Assembly (NCBI RefSeq): GCF_040813715.1
Contig: NZ_JBFOCH010000006.1
DNA: 64,000 nucleotides
Source of the DNA: Mesorhizobium_K marinum
GTDB lineage: Bacteria; Pseudomonadota; Alphaproteobacteria; Rhizobiales; Rhizobiaceae
Reading direction: 5' to 3' (one strand)
This document shows positions 19,194-28,050 of this stretch, piece by piece. Each line of letters starts with the position of its first letter. The stretch's first letter is position 1. A program made the translations under genes and the position numbers. The notes beneath the pieces are model-generated. The model was not told the origin of the DNA and did not search any database. It was given only the letters and a program-made list of their open reading frames with translations.

Positions 19194-19739
19194 TCACGCC
19201 GCGGACGGTCCGGGATCATCGCCTCCGCTCGTCCCGGCCGGCGCAACCGCCGGCTGGTCGTAGAAGGCTCCGCGGATCAGACGCAGGGCCGACTTGCGAT
19301 GCGCCGCATCGGCCTGCGCGACCACGGACTCCCGCGCGCGCCGTGCCGCCTCGGGCTGGTACTGTACCTTCTCCAGGACGATCCGCTCTTCGCGGCCGTT
19401 CCGGTCGACCAGATGGAAATCCTCGCCTTCCGCCATGCCTAGGAGGGCCAGTCCGCGCGCGGTGGAGATCGGCTGGAACGTGCCGACAGACGAGGACATG
19501 GCATCGTGCGACAGGATGCGGGTGTCTGCTTCGCTGCCGTCGACCGTGAACGTGACGCGGCTGCTCAGCGTCGCGACGTTTTCGGGCACGTCGTCGCGAA
19601 AGACGACCAGTGCGGTTTCGAGCTTCTTCTTGAGGATCGGCGCGAGCGGGCTGCCTGCGTCGCAGCGGTCGCGCATCACCTCGAGAATGGTGAAGTCCTT
19701 GGTGGTCAGGATGCAGATTTCAGTCGGATTGGCCGTCAT
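19194..19739 (-). CDS. Rnk/GreA C-terminal-domain-like regulator
   Basis: A 181-residue protein related to Rnk (regulator of nucleoside diphosphate kinase) and to Gre-factor C-terminal domains. Conserved parts are STARGLALLGMAEGEDFHLV and the following VLEKVQYQPEAAR, the latter nearly shared with the Rnk-like protein at 11399. Such proteins bind near the RNA-polymerase secondary channel. A canonical Rnk lies about 300 bases upstream on the same strand. Location beside the Fix genes and a stress protein suggests a role in stress or low-oxygen adaptation, as inference. Confidence 0.6.
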   Translation of the reverse strand: MTANPTEICILTTKDFTILEVMRDRCDAGSPLAPILKKKLETALVVFRDDVPENVATLSSRVTFTVDGSEADTRILSHDAMSSSVGTFQPISTARGLALLGMAEGEDFHLVDRNGREERIVLEKVQYQPEAARRARESVVAQADAAHRKSALRLIRGAFYDQPAVAPAGTSGGDDPGPSAA

Positions 19740-20039
19740 AGCAGTTCTCCATCGCTCCGCGGGGGAGCGGTTTGTTTGAAACGGAATGGAGAATCCCCTG
19801 GCCGCACGACGCGGCGCAGGGGCTATTATCCTGCGATGAGGCAACCTCCGAAAAGCGAAAGGCGGCAGGGCGTGATCGTTGTCCTCATGCCGAGCGCAGT
19901 TCCGCATGCTCGGCCGCGGGCGTGGGTTCTACGCCTTCCACGGTAAGCCGGTGGGTCCGGCCNCCGCGGCGCAGGGGCTAGGATCCTGCGATGAGGCAAC
20001 CTCCGAAAAGCGAAAGGCGGCAGGGCGTGATCGTTGTCC
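19740..20039. other. intergenic region inflated by an assembly join
   Basis: The stretch left of the N at 19963 contains a partial copy (about 19885-19962) of the 3' end of the downstream rnk gene, repeated after the N with small differences, so the true gap between the two Rnk-type genes is about 145 bases. No other gene is seen. Confidence 0.7.
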
Positions 20040-20474
20040 TCATGCCGAGCGCAGTTCCGCATGCTCGGCCGCGGGCGTGGGTTCTACGCCTTCCACGGTA
20101 AGCCGGTGGGTCCGGCCGTCGCGGGCGGTCCAGTCGATGGACTGGCCGGCCGACAGGCCTATCAGGGCGGCGCCGATCGGCGTCAGGATCGAGATCTTGC
20201 CTTCCGCGATGTCAGCTTCGGCGGGGAAGACCAGCGTGACGTTCCGGTCCTCGCCGGCGTCGGTGGTGAACCGCAGCCGGGAGCCCATCCTGACATACTC
20301 CGCGCCAATGCGCCGGTCGTCGACGACGCGAGCCCGATCCAACTCGGACAGGAGTTGGTCGGCCACGGCCGGATTGCGTTCGGCATGGGACTCGGCCAGC
20401 CGCGAAAGGCTCTCGTGGTCGGAGCGGGTCAAGGTGATCAGTGGCTTGCGGTGCTTCTTGGTTTCGGGAGCCAA
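20040..20474 (-). CDS. rnk: regulator of nucleoside diphosphate kinase, Rnk
   Basis: A 144-residue Rnk-family protein: a short N-terminal helical part (HESLSRLAESHAERNP...LLSELDRARVV) and a GreA-like C-terminal domain (ISILTPIGAALIGLSAGQSIDW). It lacks the acidic coiled-coil tip of true Gre factors, so it would bind the polymerase without stimulating transcript cleavage. Start is TTG at 20474, supported by a perfect AGGAGG six bases upstream on the minus strand. It lies upstream of a second Rnk-like gene on the same strand. Confidence 0.8.
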   Translation of the reverse strand: MAPETKKHRKPLITLTRSDHESLSRLAESHAERNPAVADQLLSELDRARVVDDRRIGAEYVRMGSRLRFTTDAGEDRNVTLVFPAEADIAEGKISILTPIGAALIGLSAGQSIDWTARDGRTHRLTVEGVEPTPAAEHAELRSA

Positions 20475-20808
20475 TTCGGCCTCCTCGTAATTCTGCCTTG
20501 CCGGCCCTTCGGCGCGTGCGGCATCGATGCAGTTCGGGATTGATGTCGCTTTAATTGCCGCCGTGCCCGCGGTGCGGACAAGTCAGCCTATGCCCCGCGA
20601 CCGGGGCGCGACGCGACCAGGCCGGGGGTCAGTGTCCCGCGATGGGGCACACCCGTTCGATAAGACGTGTGACGCGTTCGTTCGACATGCGGGCAAGGTG
20701 GGGGGGCCGCGATGGAAAGTCAAGGGAGCCGGAGCCACCGCTCAGGGCGGCGCCGATCTCGAACTCAGAGATGATCGCGGCGCGAGGCGCCTTGCGGCGA
20801 GCCGCAGT
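20475..20808. other. intergenic region between usp and rnk
   Basis: About 330 bases without a supportable gene; it should hold the rnk promoter. A weak TTGAT-like half site is present near 20540, but its partner half is poor, so it is not called as an FNR box. Confidence 0.5.
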
Positions 20809-21781
20809 TCAGTGCGACAGGAGCACGGGCAACAGCAGACTATCGAGAACGCCCTGCGTTGCGCCGCCCAGCACGAAATCGCGCATGCGCGAATGGCCAT
20901 AGCCGCCCATCACGAGCAGCTTGCAGCCCCGCTCGATCGCGGCCTCCTGCAGCGTCTCGGCGATCGGGCAGTCCTGGGCATTGATCGCAACCGCGCTGGC
21001 GTCCAGGCCCCGCCCCCGCAGCGCGGCGGCGAGGCGGTCGCCTACGTCCTTCTGTTCGAGCGGCTTCTCGTCATGAACCGTCAGCACCGAGACGCGCGTG
21101 CCGTCTCGAAGGAATATCCGGGCGTCGGCGACCGCGCGCGCGGCAACGCGGCTGCCGTCCCAGGCGATGGCGACGTGGTCAAGCGCAGCCAGGTCGGCCA
21201 GTTCAGGCAGCAGGACAGCAGGGCGCCCCGATCCGAAGATGACGGCCTCGGCCGTTTCGCGCGAAGTGGTATTGCCGGCTTCCCAGCCGATCAGGCTGAG
21301 GTCGTAGTAGCGCGCNGAGCGCAGCCAGGTCAGCCAGTTCCGGCAGCAGGACCGCGGGGCGCCCCGACCCGAAGATGACGGCCTCGGCCGTTTCGCGCGA
21401 AGTGGTATTGCCGGCTTCCCAGCCGATCAGGCTGAGGTCGTAGTAGCGCGCATGCTCCGCTGCCCTTTCGCCGAGCATCGTCGGCGCCGTGGCGAGCTCC
21501 TCCGTGGTCGCCTTGACGCCAGCGGCGGCGGCCTTTTCAGAGATCGCGGCGAGCAGGTGCTTTCCTCGCCCCCGGCTGGTCCCTTCTGCCTGCCGCACCA
21601 TTTCGGGCAGGTCGAGCAACAACCTCGACATGGCGTTCGAAACGTTGGGAATGTCGACGTTGACGGCAAGCGCATGCAGGTCGCCTCCCAGCGAAGCGGC
21701 CAGCGAAACGGCACTTGCGGCGATCGCATCTGCGTTCGACTCGGGATAGGTGACCAGCGGAACGAAAAGCTGAAGAGTCAT
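20809..21781 (-). CDS. tandem-domain universal stress protein (split by an assembly join)
   Basis: A cytoplasmic stress protein with two UspA-type domains. The first begins LQLFVPLVTYPES and contains YYDLSLIGWEAG; the second contains the ATP-binding loop MGGYGHSRMRDFVLGG. An N at 21316 is followed by a 136-base repeat; after collapse the length is about 278 residues, normal for tandem Usp proteins. An FNR-like box lies about 107 bases upstream (21888-21901), so induction under low oxygen is likely, in line with the adjacent FixLJK genes. Confidence 0.82.
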
Positions 21782-22098
21782 GACGGTATTCTCCTGAAGG
21801 GTCGGCGGCGGGCGCCGCTACGACATGCGCAGCAACGACGGACTTGCTGGTCAACCCTCGCCTTCGCAGATCCCTCGGCAGCGCGCATTGATATGTCTCA
21901 AACCGGCAGGGCCGTGCAAGGTGCGACACAATCATCGCGCGACAAACAGCAGTCGTATCGGCAGCCCCGTTCGGCTATTGATTGGCCCCTGCATTGCGTG
22001 TTGATACGTGGATCTTCGCGGGGTGCACCCGGTCGAGGCGGCGGTGCACGGCCTGCCGTCCGGACATGCCGGGGCGAACTGAGGGTTGGTGACCGTCG
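21782..22098. other. divergent promoter region of usp and fixL
   Basis: About 317 bases between the divergent stress-protein and fixL genes. The FNR-like box at 21888-21901 is the only recognisable element; further TTGAT half sites near 21976 and 22001 lack proper partners. Confidence 0.6.
21888..21901. promoter_or_regulatory. FNR/FixK-type box upstream of usp
   Basis: TTGATatgtCTCAA matches the TTGAT-N4-ATCAA consensus except for one base in the right half. It is about 107 bases upstream of the stress-protein start and about 200 from fixL. FixK, encoded nearby, is a plausible binder. Confidence 0.6.
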
Positions 22099-23847
22099 AT
22101 GCCGGCATCGAAGGGAAATCGGGGCCGCTTGCTGCAAGTTGCGCGCTCGCGCCGTTTCGAAGGCTGGGCGGGCCACGCGACCGCGCTCGCCCTAGTCTTG
22201 ATCGCCGCGGCCGTCGGGCTCGCCTTGCGCGACGCCCTGTCGAACGGCGCCTTGCTTCTCTTCCTGCCGGTCATTCTTGGCGTTTCGATCGGCGGAGGGA
22301 TCGGCCCAGGACTTGCGGCCGCTGCGCTGTCGGTCTCCGCCGCGCTCTATGTCGCAGGTCCAGTGGACATCGGCTGGGTCCACGCGATGTTCGCGGTGAT
22401 CGCGCTGGCGACAGCCTTGTTCGGCGCGCTTGTCCGCGCCACGCTGCGATCACGGGACACCGTGGAAGCAGCTCTGGCCTCCAGCGAGGCCCATCTGCGA
22501 TCGATCCTCGACACGGTCCTCGACGCAACGGTGGTGATCGACCAGCACGGAAAGATCGTCTCGTTCAACGCCGCCGCCGTCCGACAATTCGGCTACGAAG
22601 AGGCTGAAGTGGCCGGCAGAAACGTGCACATCCTGATGCCCGAGCCATATCAGCGCGAGCACGATGGCTACATTCATCGCTATCTCGACACCGGCGAGAA
22701 GCGCATCATCGGCGTCGGGCGCGTGGTGGTGGGACGCCGGAAGGACGGATCGACCTTCCCGATGAAGCTCGCCGTGGGCGAGACGACGTCGGGCGGGAAG
22801 ACGTTCTTCACGGGCTTCATCCGCGACCTGACGGAGCGCGAACAGTCCGAAGCGACGCTGCAGGAGATCCAGGGCGAACTCGCGCGCCTTGCGCGGCTGA
22901 GCGAACTCGGCGAAATGGCATCGACCCTTGCGCACGAACTCAACCAGCCGCTCGCGGCGATCGCGAACTATGCGCAGGGATGCGTCCGGCTGTTGCGGAA
23001 CATGGACGATGCGGTCGCCAATCGCATGAAGGAACCGCTCGAGGAGATGGCCAGGCAGTCGATTCGGGCCGGTGGCATCATCCACCACCTGCGCGAGTTC
23101 GTCACCCGGGGCGAGACCGAGAAGTCGCCGGTCGACGTCAGGCGGTTGATTGAGGAGGCCGGCGCGCTGGCCCTTGTCGGCTCGCGCGAGCAGGGCATGC
23201 GGTCGATCTTCGATTTTGCGCNNNNNNNNNNNNNNNNNNNNNNNNNNNNNNNNNTGGACGATGCGGTCGCCAATCGCATGAAGGAACCGCTCGAGGAGAT
23301 GGCCAGGCAGTCGATCCGGGCCGGCGGCATCATCCACCACCTGCGCGAGTTCGTGACCCGGGGCGAGACCGAGAAGTCGCCGGTTGACGTCAGGCGGCTG
23401 ATCGAGGAGGCCGGCGCGCTGGCCCTTGTCGGCTCGCGCGAGCAGGGCATGCGGTCGATCTTCGATTTTGCGCCGGGCGCGGCGACCGTCGTGGTGGACC
23501 AGATCCAGATCCAGCAGGTTCTGATCAATCTCATGCGAAACGCGATCGAGGCCATGCGTGAAAGCAGTCGGCGCGAGTTGGTCGTACGGACCTCCGCGCC
23601 GAGCGGCGGGATGGTGACCATCGAGGTGTCAGACACGGGCACGGGCATCCCCGAGGACATCGCCCCGCGCCTGTTCACGCCGTTCCTGACGACCAAGTCG
23701 AGCGGGATGGGTATTGGATTGTCGATCTCCCGGCGCATAGTGGAAGCGCATGGCGGCGAGATCTCGGTCCTTCGCAATGCGGACGGCGGCGCGACGTTCC
23801 GGTTCACGCTGCCCGCAATGGAAACAGGTTCCGCTCCGGCGGGTTGA
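22099..23847 (+). CDS. fixL: oxygen-sensing histidine kinase FixL
   Basis: A membrane-anchored haem-PAS sensor kinase that phosphorylates FixJ when oxygen is low. Hydrophobic N-terminal segments cover residues about 27-112. The PAS domain (about 130-250) keeps the haem-ligand histidine (H188 in REHDGY) and the FG-loop arginine (R208 in GVGR), aligned from memory of Bradyrhizobium and Sinorhizobium FixL. The phospho-acceptor H279 is in LAHELNQPL, and the ATPase domain ends with GGATFRFTLP. A 33-base gap at 23222-23254 plus a 219-base overlap inserts exactly 84 codons in frame; the true length is about 498 residues. fixJ follows after 12 nt. Confidence 0.93.
   Translation: MPASKGNRGRLLQVARSRRFEGWAGHATALALVLIAAAVGLALRDALSNGALLLFLPVILGVSIGGGIGPGLAAAALSVSAALYVAGPVDIGWVHAMFAVIALATALFGALVRATLRSRDTVEAALASSEAHLRSILDTVLDATVVIDQHGKIVSFNAAAVRQFGYEEAEVAGRNVHILMPEPYQREHDGYIHRYLDTGEKRIIGVGRVVVGRRKDGSTFPMKLAVGETTSGGKTFFTGFIRDLTEREQSEATLQEIQGELARLARLSELGEMASTLAHELNQPLAAIANYAQGCVRLLRNMDDAVANRMKEPLEEMARQSIRAGGIIHHLREFVTRGETEKSPVDVRRLIEEAGALALVGSREQGMRSIFDFAXXXXXXXXXXXXDDAVANRMKEPLEEMARQSIRAGGIIHHLREFVTRGETEKSPVDVRRLIEEAGALALVGSREQGMRSIFDFAPGAATVVVDQIQIQQVLINLMRNAIEAMRESSRRELVVRTSAPSGGMVTIEVSDTGTGIPEDIAPRLFTPFLTTKSSGMGIGLSISRRIVEAHGGEISVLRNADGGATFRFTLPAMETGSAPAG
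23222..23254. other. 33-base assembly gap inside fixL
   Basis: A run of Ns. The right flank repeats the sequence from 23003, giving a 219-base contig overlap with only scattered mismatches. No real sequence appears to be missing. Confidence 0.95.
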
Positions 23848-23859
23848 ACGGAAGGTGTC

Positions 23860-24480
23860 ATGAAGATCGGGGAGTACACCGTCCACATCGTCGACGACGA
23901 GGAAACCGTCCGAAAGTCCCTCGCCTTCCTGCTTACCATGGCGGGGTTTACCGCGCGGGTGCATGAATCGGCGACGAGCTTCCTGGCCGTAGCGCCCGGG
24001 CTGCGCTGTTGCTGCCTCGTCACCGATCTCAGGATGCCCGACATGAACGGCGTGGACCTCCTGCGACAACTCGGTGCCAGCAATGCCATGATGCCGGCCA
24101 TCGTGGTCACCGGCCATGCGGACGTGCCTATGGCGGTCGCCGCCATGAAGGCCGGCGCCGTCGACTTCATCGAAAAGCCCTTCGATGACGAGGTGCTGTT
24201 CGACGCCATCAAGCGGGCAGCCGAGCGGATCGGCGGCCCGGAAAGCGACACGGACAACGCCGCGGTCGTCCAGTCGCGGCTGGAACTGCTGTCCGAGCGG
24301 GAGCGACAGGTGTTGTCGGCGGTCGTGGACGGCAAGCCCAACAAGAGCATCGCCTATGAGCTCGACATCAGTCCGCGCACGGTCGAGGTCCACCGCGCCA
24401 ACGTCATGGCGAAGATGCAGGCGAAGAGCCTGCCGGAACTCGTGCGCATGACATTCGCCGTCAAGCGCTCCGAAGCTTGA
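23860..24480 (+). CDS. fixJ: two-component response regulator FixJ
   Basis: A 206-residue LuxR-family response regulator activated by FixL. The receiver domain has the acidic pair (VDDEE, residues 11-15), phospho-acceptor D56 (VTDLRMPDMNG) and the conserved lysine in DFIEKPF. The C-terminal LuxR helix-turn-helix includes LSERERQVLSAVVDGKPNKS and SPRTVEVHRANVM. GGAAGGTG precedes the ATG. It lies 12 nt after fixL. Its expected target, fixK, is 540 bases downstream, with a good match to the FixJ site in front of it. Confidence 0.93.
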   Translation: MKIGEYTVHIVDDEETVRKSLAFLLTMAGFTARVHESATSFLAVAPGLRCCCLVTDLRMPDMNGVDLLRQLGASNAMMPAIVVTGHADVPMAVAAMKAGAVDFIEKPFDDEVLFDAIKRAAERIGGPESDTDNAAVVQSRLELLSERERQVLSAVVDGKPNKSIAYELDISPRTVEVHRANVMAKMQAKSLPELVRMTFAVKRSEA

Positions 24481-24573
24481 GGCGTTTGATCTGGCGCAAC
24501 GCGCCCCCTGCGGAAACATGCTCCTTGGATCGACACGTGGTCCAGCTTGGACGGGCCGACAGGAGTTGCTTTC

Positions 24574-24921
24574 TTGGCCGCCGATCTGATCCTCTTGGTC
24601 GTTCCAGACACGGCGTTCCGGCGGTCGCTTGAGTTTGCGCTCGAAGCCGACGGGTTCGCCGTCGATTCTCATGCCGGAACCGAGCCGGCCTTCGCCTCGC
24701 CCAGCGCAGCCGCGGCCGCGTGCGCGATCGTCGACGACGCCGCCGTAACGGACTGGAGCCCTGCTTCGCTGCAGTTCCTGCGCTTCGGCAGGCCGGTTCT
24801 CATCCTCGCCGGCCCGTTCCGCGAGGTGCCCGAACTGCGCCGGGTTTCGGTCGTCACCAAGCCGTTCCTCGGCGCGCCGCTGATCGATGCCGTACGGCAG
24901 GCGACATCCGGGGCTGCCTGA
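24574..24921 (+). CDS. small stand-alone receiver-like protein between fixJ and fixK
   Basis: A protein of about 115 residues resembling a minimal or degenerate receiver domain: ILLVVPD at the N-terminus, a candidate phospho-acceptor in CAIVDDAA (D54), and VTKPF (K96) near the end. The usual acidic pair of the metal site is missing (VVPD instead of a DD pair), so phosphorylation may be lost or weak. There is no output domain. TTG 24574 is preferred because AGGAG lies 8 bases upstream; an in-frame ATG at 24547 has no such site. Its place between fixJ and fixK suggests it modulates FixLJ signalling, as FixT does elsewhere, but it is not recognisable as FixT. Confidence 0.6.
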   Translation: MAADLILLVVPDTAFRRSLEFALEADGFAVDSHAGTEPAFASPSAAAAACAIVDDAAVTDWSPASLQFLRFGRPVLILAGPFREVPELRRVSVVTKPFLGAPLIDAVRQATSGAA

Positions 24922-24929
24922 CCCGCGAC

Positions 24930-24945
24930 TAGGTATTTTCCCTTA
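24930..24945 (+). promoter_or_regulatory. probable FixJ-binding site of the fixK promoter
   Basis: TAGGTATTTTCCCTTA, 73 bases before the fixK start, matches at 14 of 16 positions the S. meliloti fixK FixJ site as I recall it (TAAGTAATTTCCCTTA). With fixJ just upstream, this supports the classic FixL-FixJ-FixK cascade. The reference motif is from memory. Confidence 0.6.
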
Positions 24946-25017
24946 CGGACAAGAACCAATTTCGCCTCGCCCCCTGTTTCGGGAATGCTGCGCCATCGGG
25001 CAGACTTGGAGTCGGAC

Positions 25018-25647
25018 ATGGCCTTCATCGAAACATCGGCAGTCGCGATTGGCCCATACGGTTCGCGCGCCGCGCTTCGAAGCGCTCCGCTACCGGCGCT
25101 CTACCCCGCGGGGGCCGAAATCTACGGTCAGGGCGAGCGCTGCCGCGGCATCTACCAGGTCGAGTTCGGGGCGGTGCGCGTCTACCGGCTGCTTGCCGAC
25201 GGCAGGCGCCAGATCACCGCCTTTCATCTGGCGGGAGAGATGTTCGGATTCGAGGCCGACACGGTGCACCACTTCTTCGCGGAAGCGATCTGCGCCACCG
25301 GCGTGCGCCCGATAGCCGCCTCAAACGATAGTGACCAGTCCGGCCGGATCCTGCCGATGGCGCTGAAGAGCCTCGTCAGGGCGCAGGAACATCTGCTCGT
25401 CCTGGGTCGGCAGAACGCCGTCGAACGGATCGCCGCCTTCCTCGGCGACCTTGCCGATCGCCAAGGCGGGCTGAAGCTCATCGACCTGCCCATGTCGCGC
25501 ACCGACATCAGCGACTATCTCGGCCTGACCATCGAGACCGTATCGCGGGTCTTTTCAAGGCTGAAGCGGCAGGGTGTGATAAGGCTTCCCAATCTTCGCA
25601 GCGTGGAGGTCGTGAACTGGCAGGCGCTGCAGGAGATGGCCGGCTAG
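25018..25647 (+). CDS. fixK: Crp/Fnr-family transcription regulator FixK
   Basis: A 209-residue regulator with an N-terminal cyclic-nucleotide-type beta-roll and a C-terminal winged helix. There is no N-terminal cysteine cluster, which fits FixK rather than an iron-sulfur FNR. The recognition helix (TIETVSRVFSRLKRQG) has the E..SR pattern that reads TTGAT half sites. ATG 25018 has GGAG 7 bases upstream and is preferred over the in-frame ATG at 24985. It probably binds the TTGAT-N4-ATCAA box before cydA and the near-match before usp. Confidence 0.88.
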   Translation: MAFIETSAVAIGPYGSRAALRSAPLPALYPAGAEIYGQGERCRGIYQVEFGAVRVYRLLADGRRQITAFHLAGEMFGFEADTVHHFFAEAICATGVRPIAASNDSDQSGRILPMALKSLVRAQEHLLVLGRQNAVERIAAFLGDLADRQGGLKLIDLPMSRTDISDYLGLTIETVSRVFSRLKRQGVIRLPNLRSVEVVNWQALQEMAG

Positions 25648-25905
25648 CCCGGCAGGGCGCAGCGTCTCTTGCGAGAATGCTTCGCGGACTGCCGTCCGGA
25701 TCGTCGAGCCGTCGCCGGAAGTCGAACGCAAACCGAGGCCAACCGTCATGGACATCCGAACTCTGAACGCGCAGGAATGCGCCGCGATCCTCAAGGAGAA
25801 GCGCCTCGGCCGCCTGGCATGCGNTCTTGCGAGAAAGCTTCGCGGACTGCCGTCCGAATCGTCGAGCCGTCGCCGGAAGTCGAACGCAAACCGAGGCCAA
25901 CCGTC

Positions 25906-26352
25906 ATGGACATCCGAACTCTGAACGCGCAGGAATGCGCCGCGATCCTCAAGGAGAAGCGCCTCGGCCGCCTGGCATGCGCACGCGACGGACGTCCCTA
26001 TGTCGTGCCCATCTACTTCGCCTACGCCAACCACCACCTCTATGCGTTTTCGCTGCCCGGCAAGAAGATCGACTGGATGCGCGCCAACCCGCTGGTCTGC
26101 GTCCTTGTTGAGGAACGGGGAACCGGCCGCGGGTGGAAGAGCGTCGTCGTGGACGGGCGCTACGAGGAGCTTCCCGACAGGATCGGACACAAGGTCGAGC
26201 GCGACCACGCGTGGTCGCTGCTGAGCCAACATTCCCAATGGTGGGAGCCGGGCGCCCTCAAGCCGGTGCTGCCGCCGGTGTCGACGCATGCCGAACATGT
26301 ATTCTTCCGTATCGTGGTCGAGGAGATGTCCGGCCGCGAGGCGTTCGAATAG
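25906..26352 (+). CDS. pyridoxamine 5'-phosphate oxidase-fold flavin-binding protein
   Basis: A 148-residue small PPOX-fold protein of the type that binds FMN or F420 (MDIRTLNAQECAAILKEK, RLGRLACARDGRPYVVPIYFAY). Such proteins often follow Fix/FNR-controlled genes. Two basic residues (GKKIDWMRAN) fit flavin-phosphate binding. A truncated copy of the first 25 codons lies at 25749-25823, left of the N at 25824, as a contig-end overlap. Function beyond flavin binding is unknown. Converges with cydC 45 bases away. Confidence 0.72.
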   Translation: MDIRTLNAQECAAILKEKRLGRLACARDGRPYVVPIYFAYANHHLYAFSLPGKKIDWMRANPLVCVLVEERGTGRGWKSVVVDGRYEELPDRIGHKVERDHAWSLLSQHSQWWEPGALKPVLPPVSTHAEHVFFRIVVEEMSGREAFE

Positions 26353-26397
26353 ACTCAGGCATGCCACATTGGGCAGGCCTGCGCGTCCTGGACATGG

Positions 26398-28050
26398 TCA
26401 GGACGCGGCGCCGAGCCGGACGACGTCCAGATCGCGACCGACCTTCGGCGCGGCGCGTTCGTGGCTTGAGAACATCAGCACCCGGTCGCCCAGCATCTGG
26501 ATCAGCCGCCTCAGGATTCGCTGTGCCTGTTCCGGATCGAGGTGTTCCGTCGGCTCATCGAGCAGGATCACCGGCAACCGGCTGAGCAGGGCGCGCGCAA
26601 GGTTCAGGCGCTGCGCCTCGCCTAGCGAAAGCACGTCCTGTGTGATCCAGGCGTCGAGCCCGCCCGCCTCGGCGACGCGGCTATCGAGTTCGACGGCCTC
26701 GAGGGCCAGCTGGCATGGCGCGTCGGACGCATGCGGCGCGAACAGGTTTTCGCGAACCGTGTCGGCGAGAATCGCCGCGTCGTGCAGGCCGACATGGGCA
26801 ATCCGTCGCCGCGCTGCCGGGTCCAACGCCGCGCCGTCGGCGAGGATCCGGCCTTGCCCGTCAGCCTCCAACCAGCCGGCCACCTGCTTCAGCAGCGACG
26901 TCTTGCCCGACCCGCTCGGGCCTGCCAGCACGACGGGCCGACCCGCACGCACCACGAGATCGACGGCGCCGCCGATAAACCGCCCGTCAGGCGCGCAGAG
27001 CGGAATCCGGGAAAGCTCCAGTTCACCCACGCTTTTCATCAAGTCGCGCACCATCTCGGAGGCGCGTTCGGCACCGACCGTCCAGCCTTCGATGCCGGTC
27101 CTGGCCGCGTTTTCCCGAACACGGGCCACAAGGATGCGAGACAGGCCCAGCGCCGATTCGCCCAAGGCGAGCCATGCAAAGGCGAGAAACGCGGCCGGCA
27201 GCAGCGCTTCGCCTCGGCTGCCAGAGTACCACGCTGTTGCGAACACCCCGAGCGCGGCCACCGGTCCGAACAGGCCGGCCGTGCAGTCGAGCAAAGCCTG
27301 CTCGCGTCGCGCGCGCAGGCGCGCATCATCGGCGGCTGCCAGTCGCGCAAATGCCTCGTCGAGCATGCTTGTCCATGCCTGCTCGGCCCGCAGCGGCACG
27401 ATTGCGGCGAGCGTGACGCCAAGGCGCCTGGCCGCCGCCCGCCGCATCGACCGCACAAGCCCCCAGTCCGCGGCCGCGCGCGGGAAGAGCCGCCACGCAA
27501 CGATCACGTTCACCGCGCCGATCGCCGCGACCGGCGCCAGCGCGAGAGGCGCGAGCACGAGCGTGACGAGGGCGAGGAGGCCGAAGCCGGCCGACAGCGT
27601 CTTGAGGGGCAGCCCAACCCTCAGCCGGGCATAGTCGACGTCCTCGACATCGTCCATGAAATCGGACAGGCGGTCCTGGTCGCCGAGCTGCCAGCCGGCG
27701 CTGCGCACCGCCGGCGCCATCGCGACCGCAGAAAACAACGCCGCCCGGCGCGCCACCTGGTCGAGCAGGGCAGCCTTGTGGCCGACGATGCGCTCGCCGT
27801 ACTTGGCAGCCGTGCGCGCCAGCGCGAACATGCGGATGAACGCAGCCGGCATGTGGAAGTTGAAGGTCAGGGCGGCCGGTCCTGCTCCGGCCAGCGCCAC
27901 CGCACCGAGGAACCATACCGAAACGCCGGTCAGCAGGACGCCCGCAACCAGCGCTGTCAGGGCGAGGATCAGCGCCAGCGCCCAGGTAAGTTCCGTCCGC
28001 GACGCGGTTCGACCACCTATCGACGGGGCGGTCAGGGGATGACTGCCCAC
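26398..28050 (-). CDS. cydC: cytochrome bd assembly ABC transporter subunit CydC
   Basis: A 550-residue half-transporter (membrane domain plus ATPase) that with CydD exports cysteine/glutathione to the periplasm, needed for haem insertion into cytochrome bd. The membrane part spans about residues 25-300. The ATPase carries Walker A (AGPSGSGKTS), a somewhat divergent signature (LSLGEAQRLNLARAL in place of LSGGQ), Walker B (VILLDEPTEHLD) and the H-loop (FSSHE). The start overlaps the end of cydD by 19 bases. Transcribed divergently from cydABX. Confidence 0.88.
   Translation of the reverse strand: MGSHPLTAPSIGGRTASRTELTWALALILALTALVAGVLLTGVSVWFLGAVALAGAGPAALTFNFHMPAAFIRMFALARTAAKYGERIVGHKAALLDQVARRAALFSAVAMAPAVRSAGWQLGDQDRLSDFMDDVEDVDYARLRVGLPLKTLSAGFGLLALVTLVLAPLALAPVAAIGAVNVIVAWRLFPRAAADWGLVRSMRRAAARRLGVTLAAIVPLRAEQAWTSMLDEAFARLAAADDARLRARREQALLDCTAGLFGPVAALGVFATAWYSGSRGEALLPAAFLAFAWLALGESALGLSRILVARVRENAARTGIEGWTVGAERASEMVRDLMKSVGELELSRIPLCAPDGRFIGGAVDLVVRAGRPVVLAGPSGSGKTSLLKQVAGWLEADGQGRILADGAALDPAARRRIAHVGLHDAAILADTVRENLFAPHASDAPCQLALEAVELDSRVAEAGGLDAWITQDVLSLGEAQRLNLARALLSRLPVILLDEPTEHLDPEQAQRILRRLIQMLGDRVLMFSSHERAAPKVGRDLDVVRLGAAS

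Noticed and set aside
20535..20560. Possible FNR box upstream of rnk
   Set aside because: Only one half (TTGAT) is good; the other half lacks the ATCAA pattern at the right spacing.
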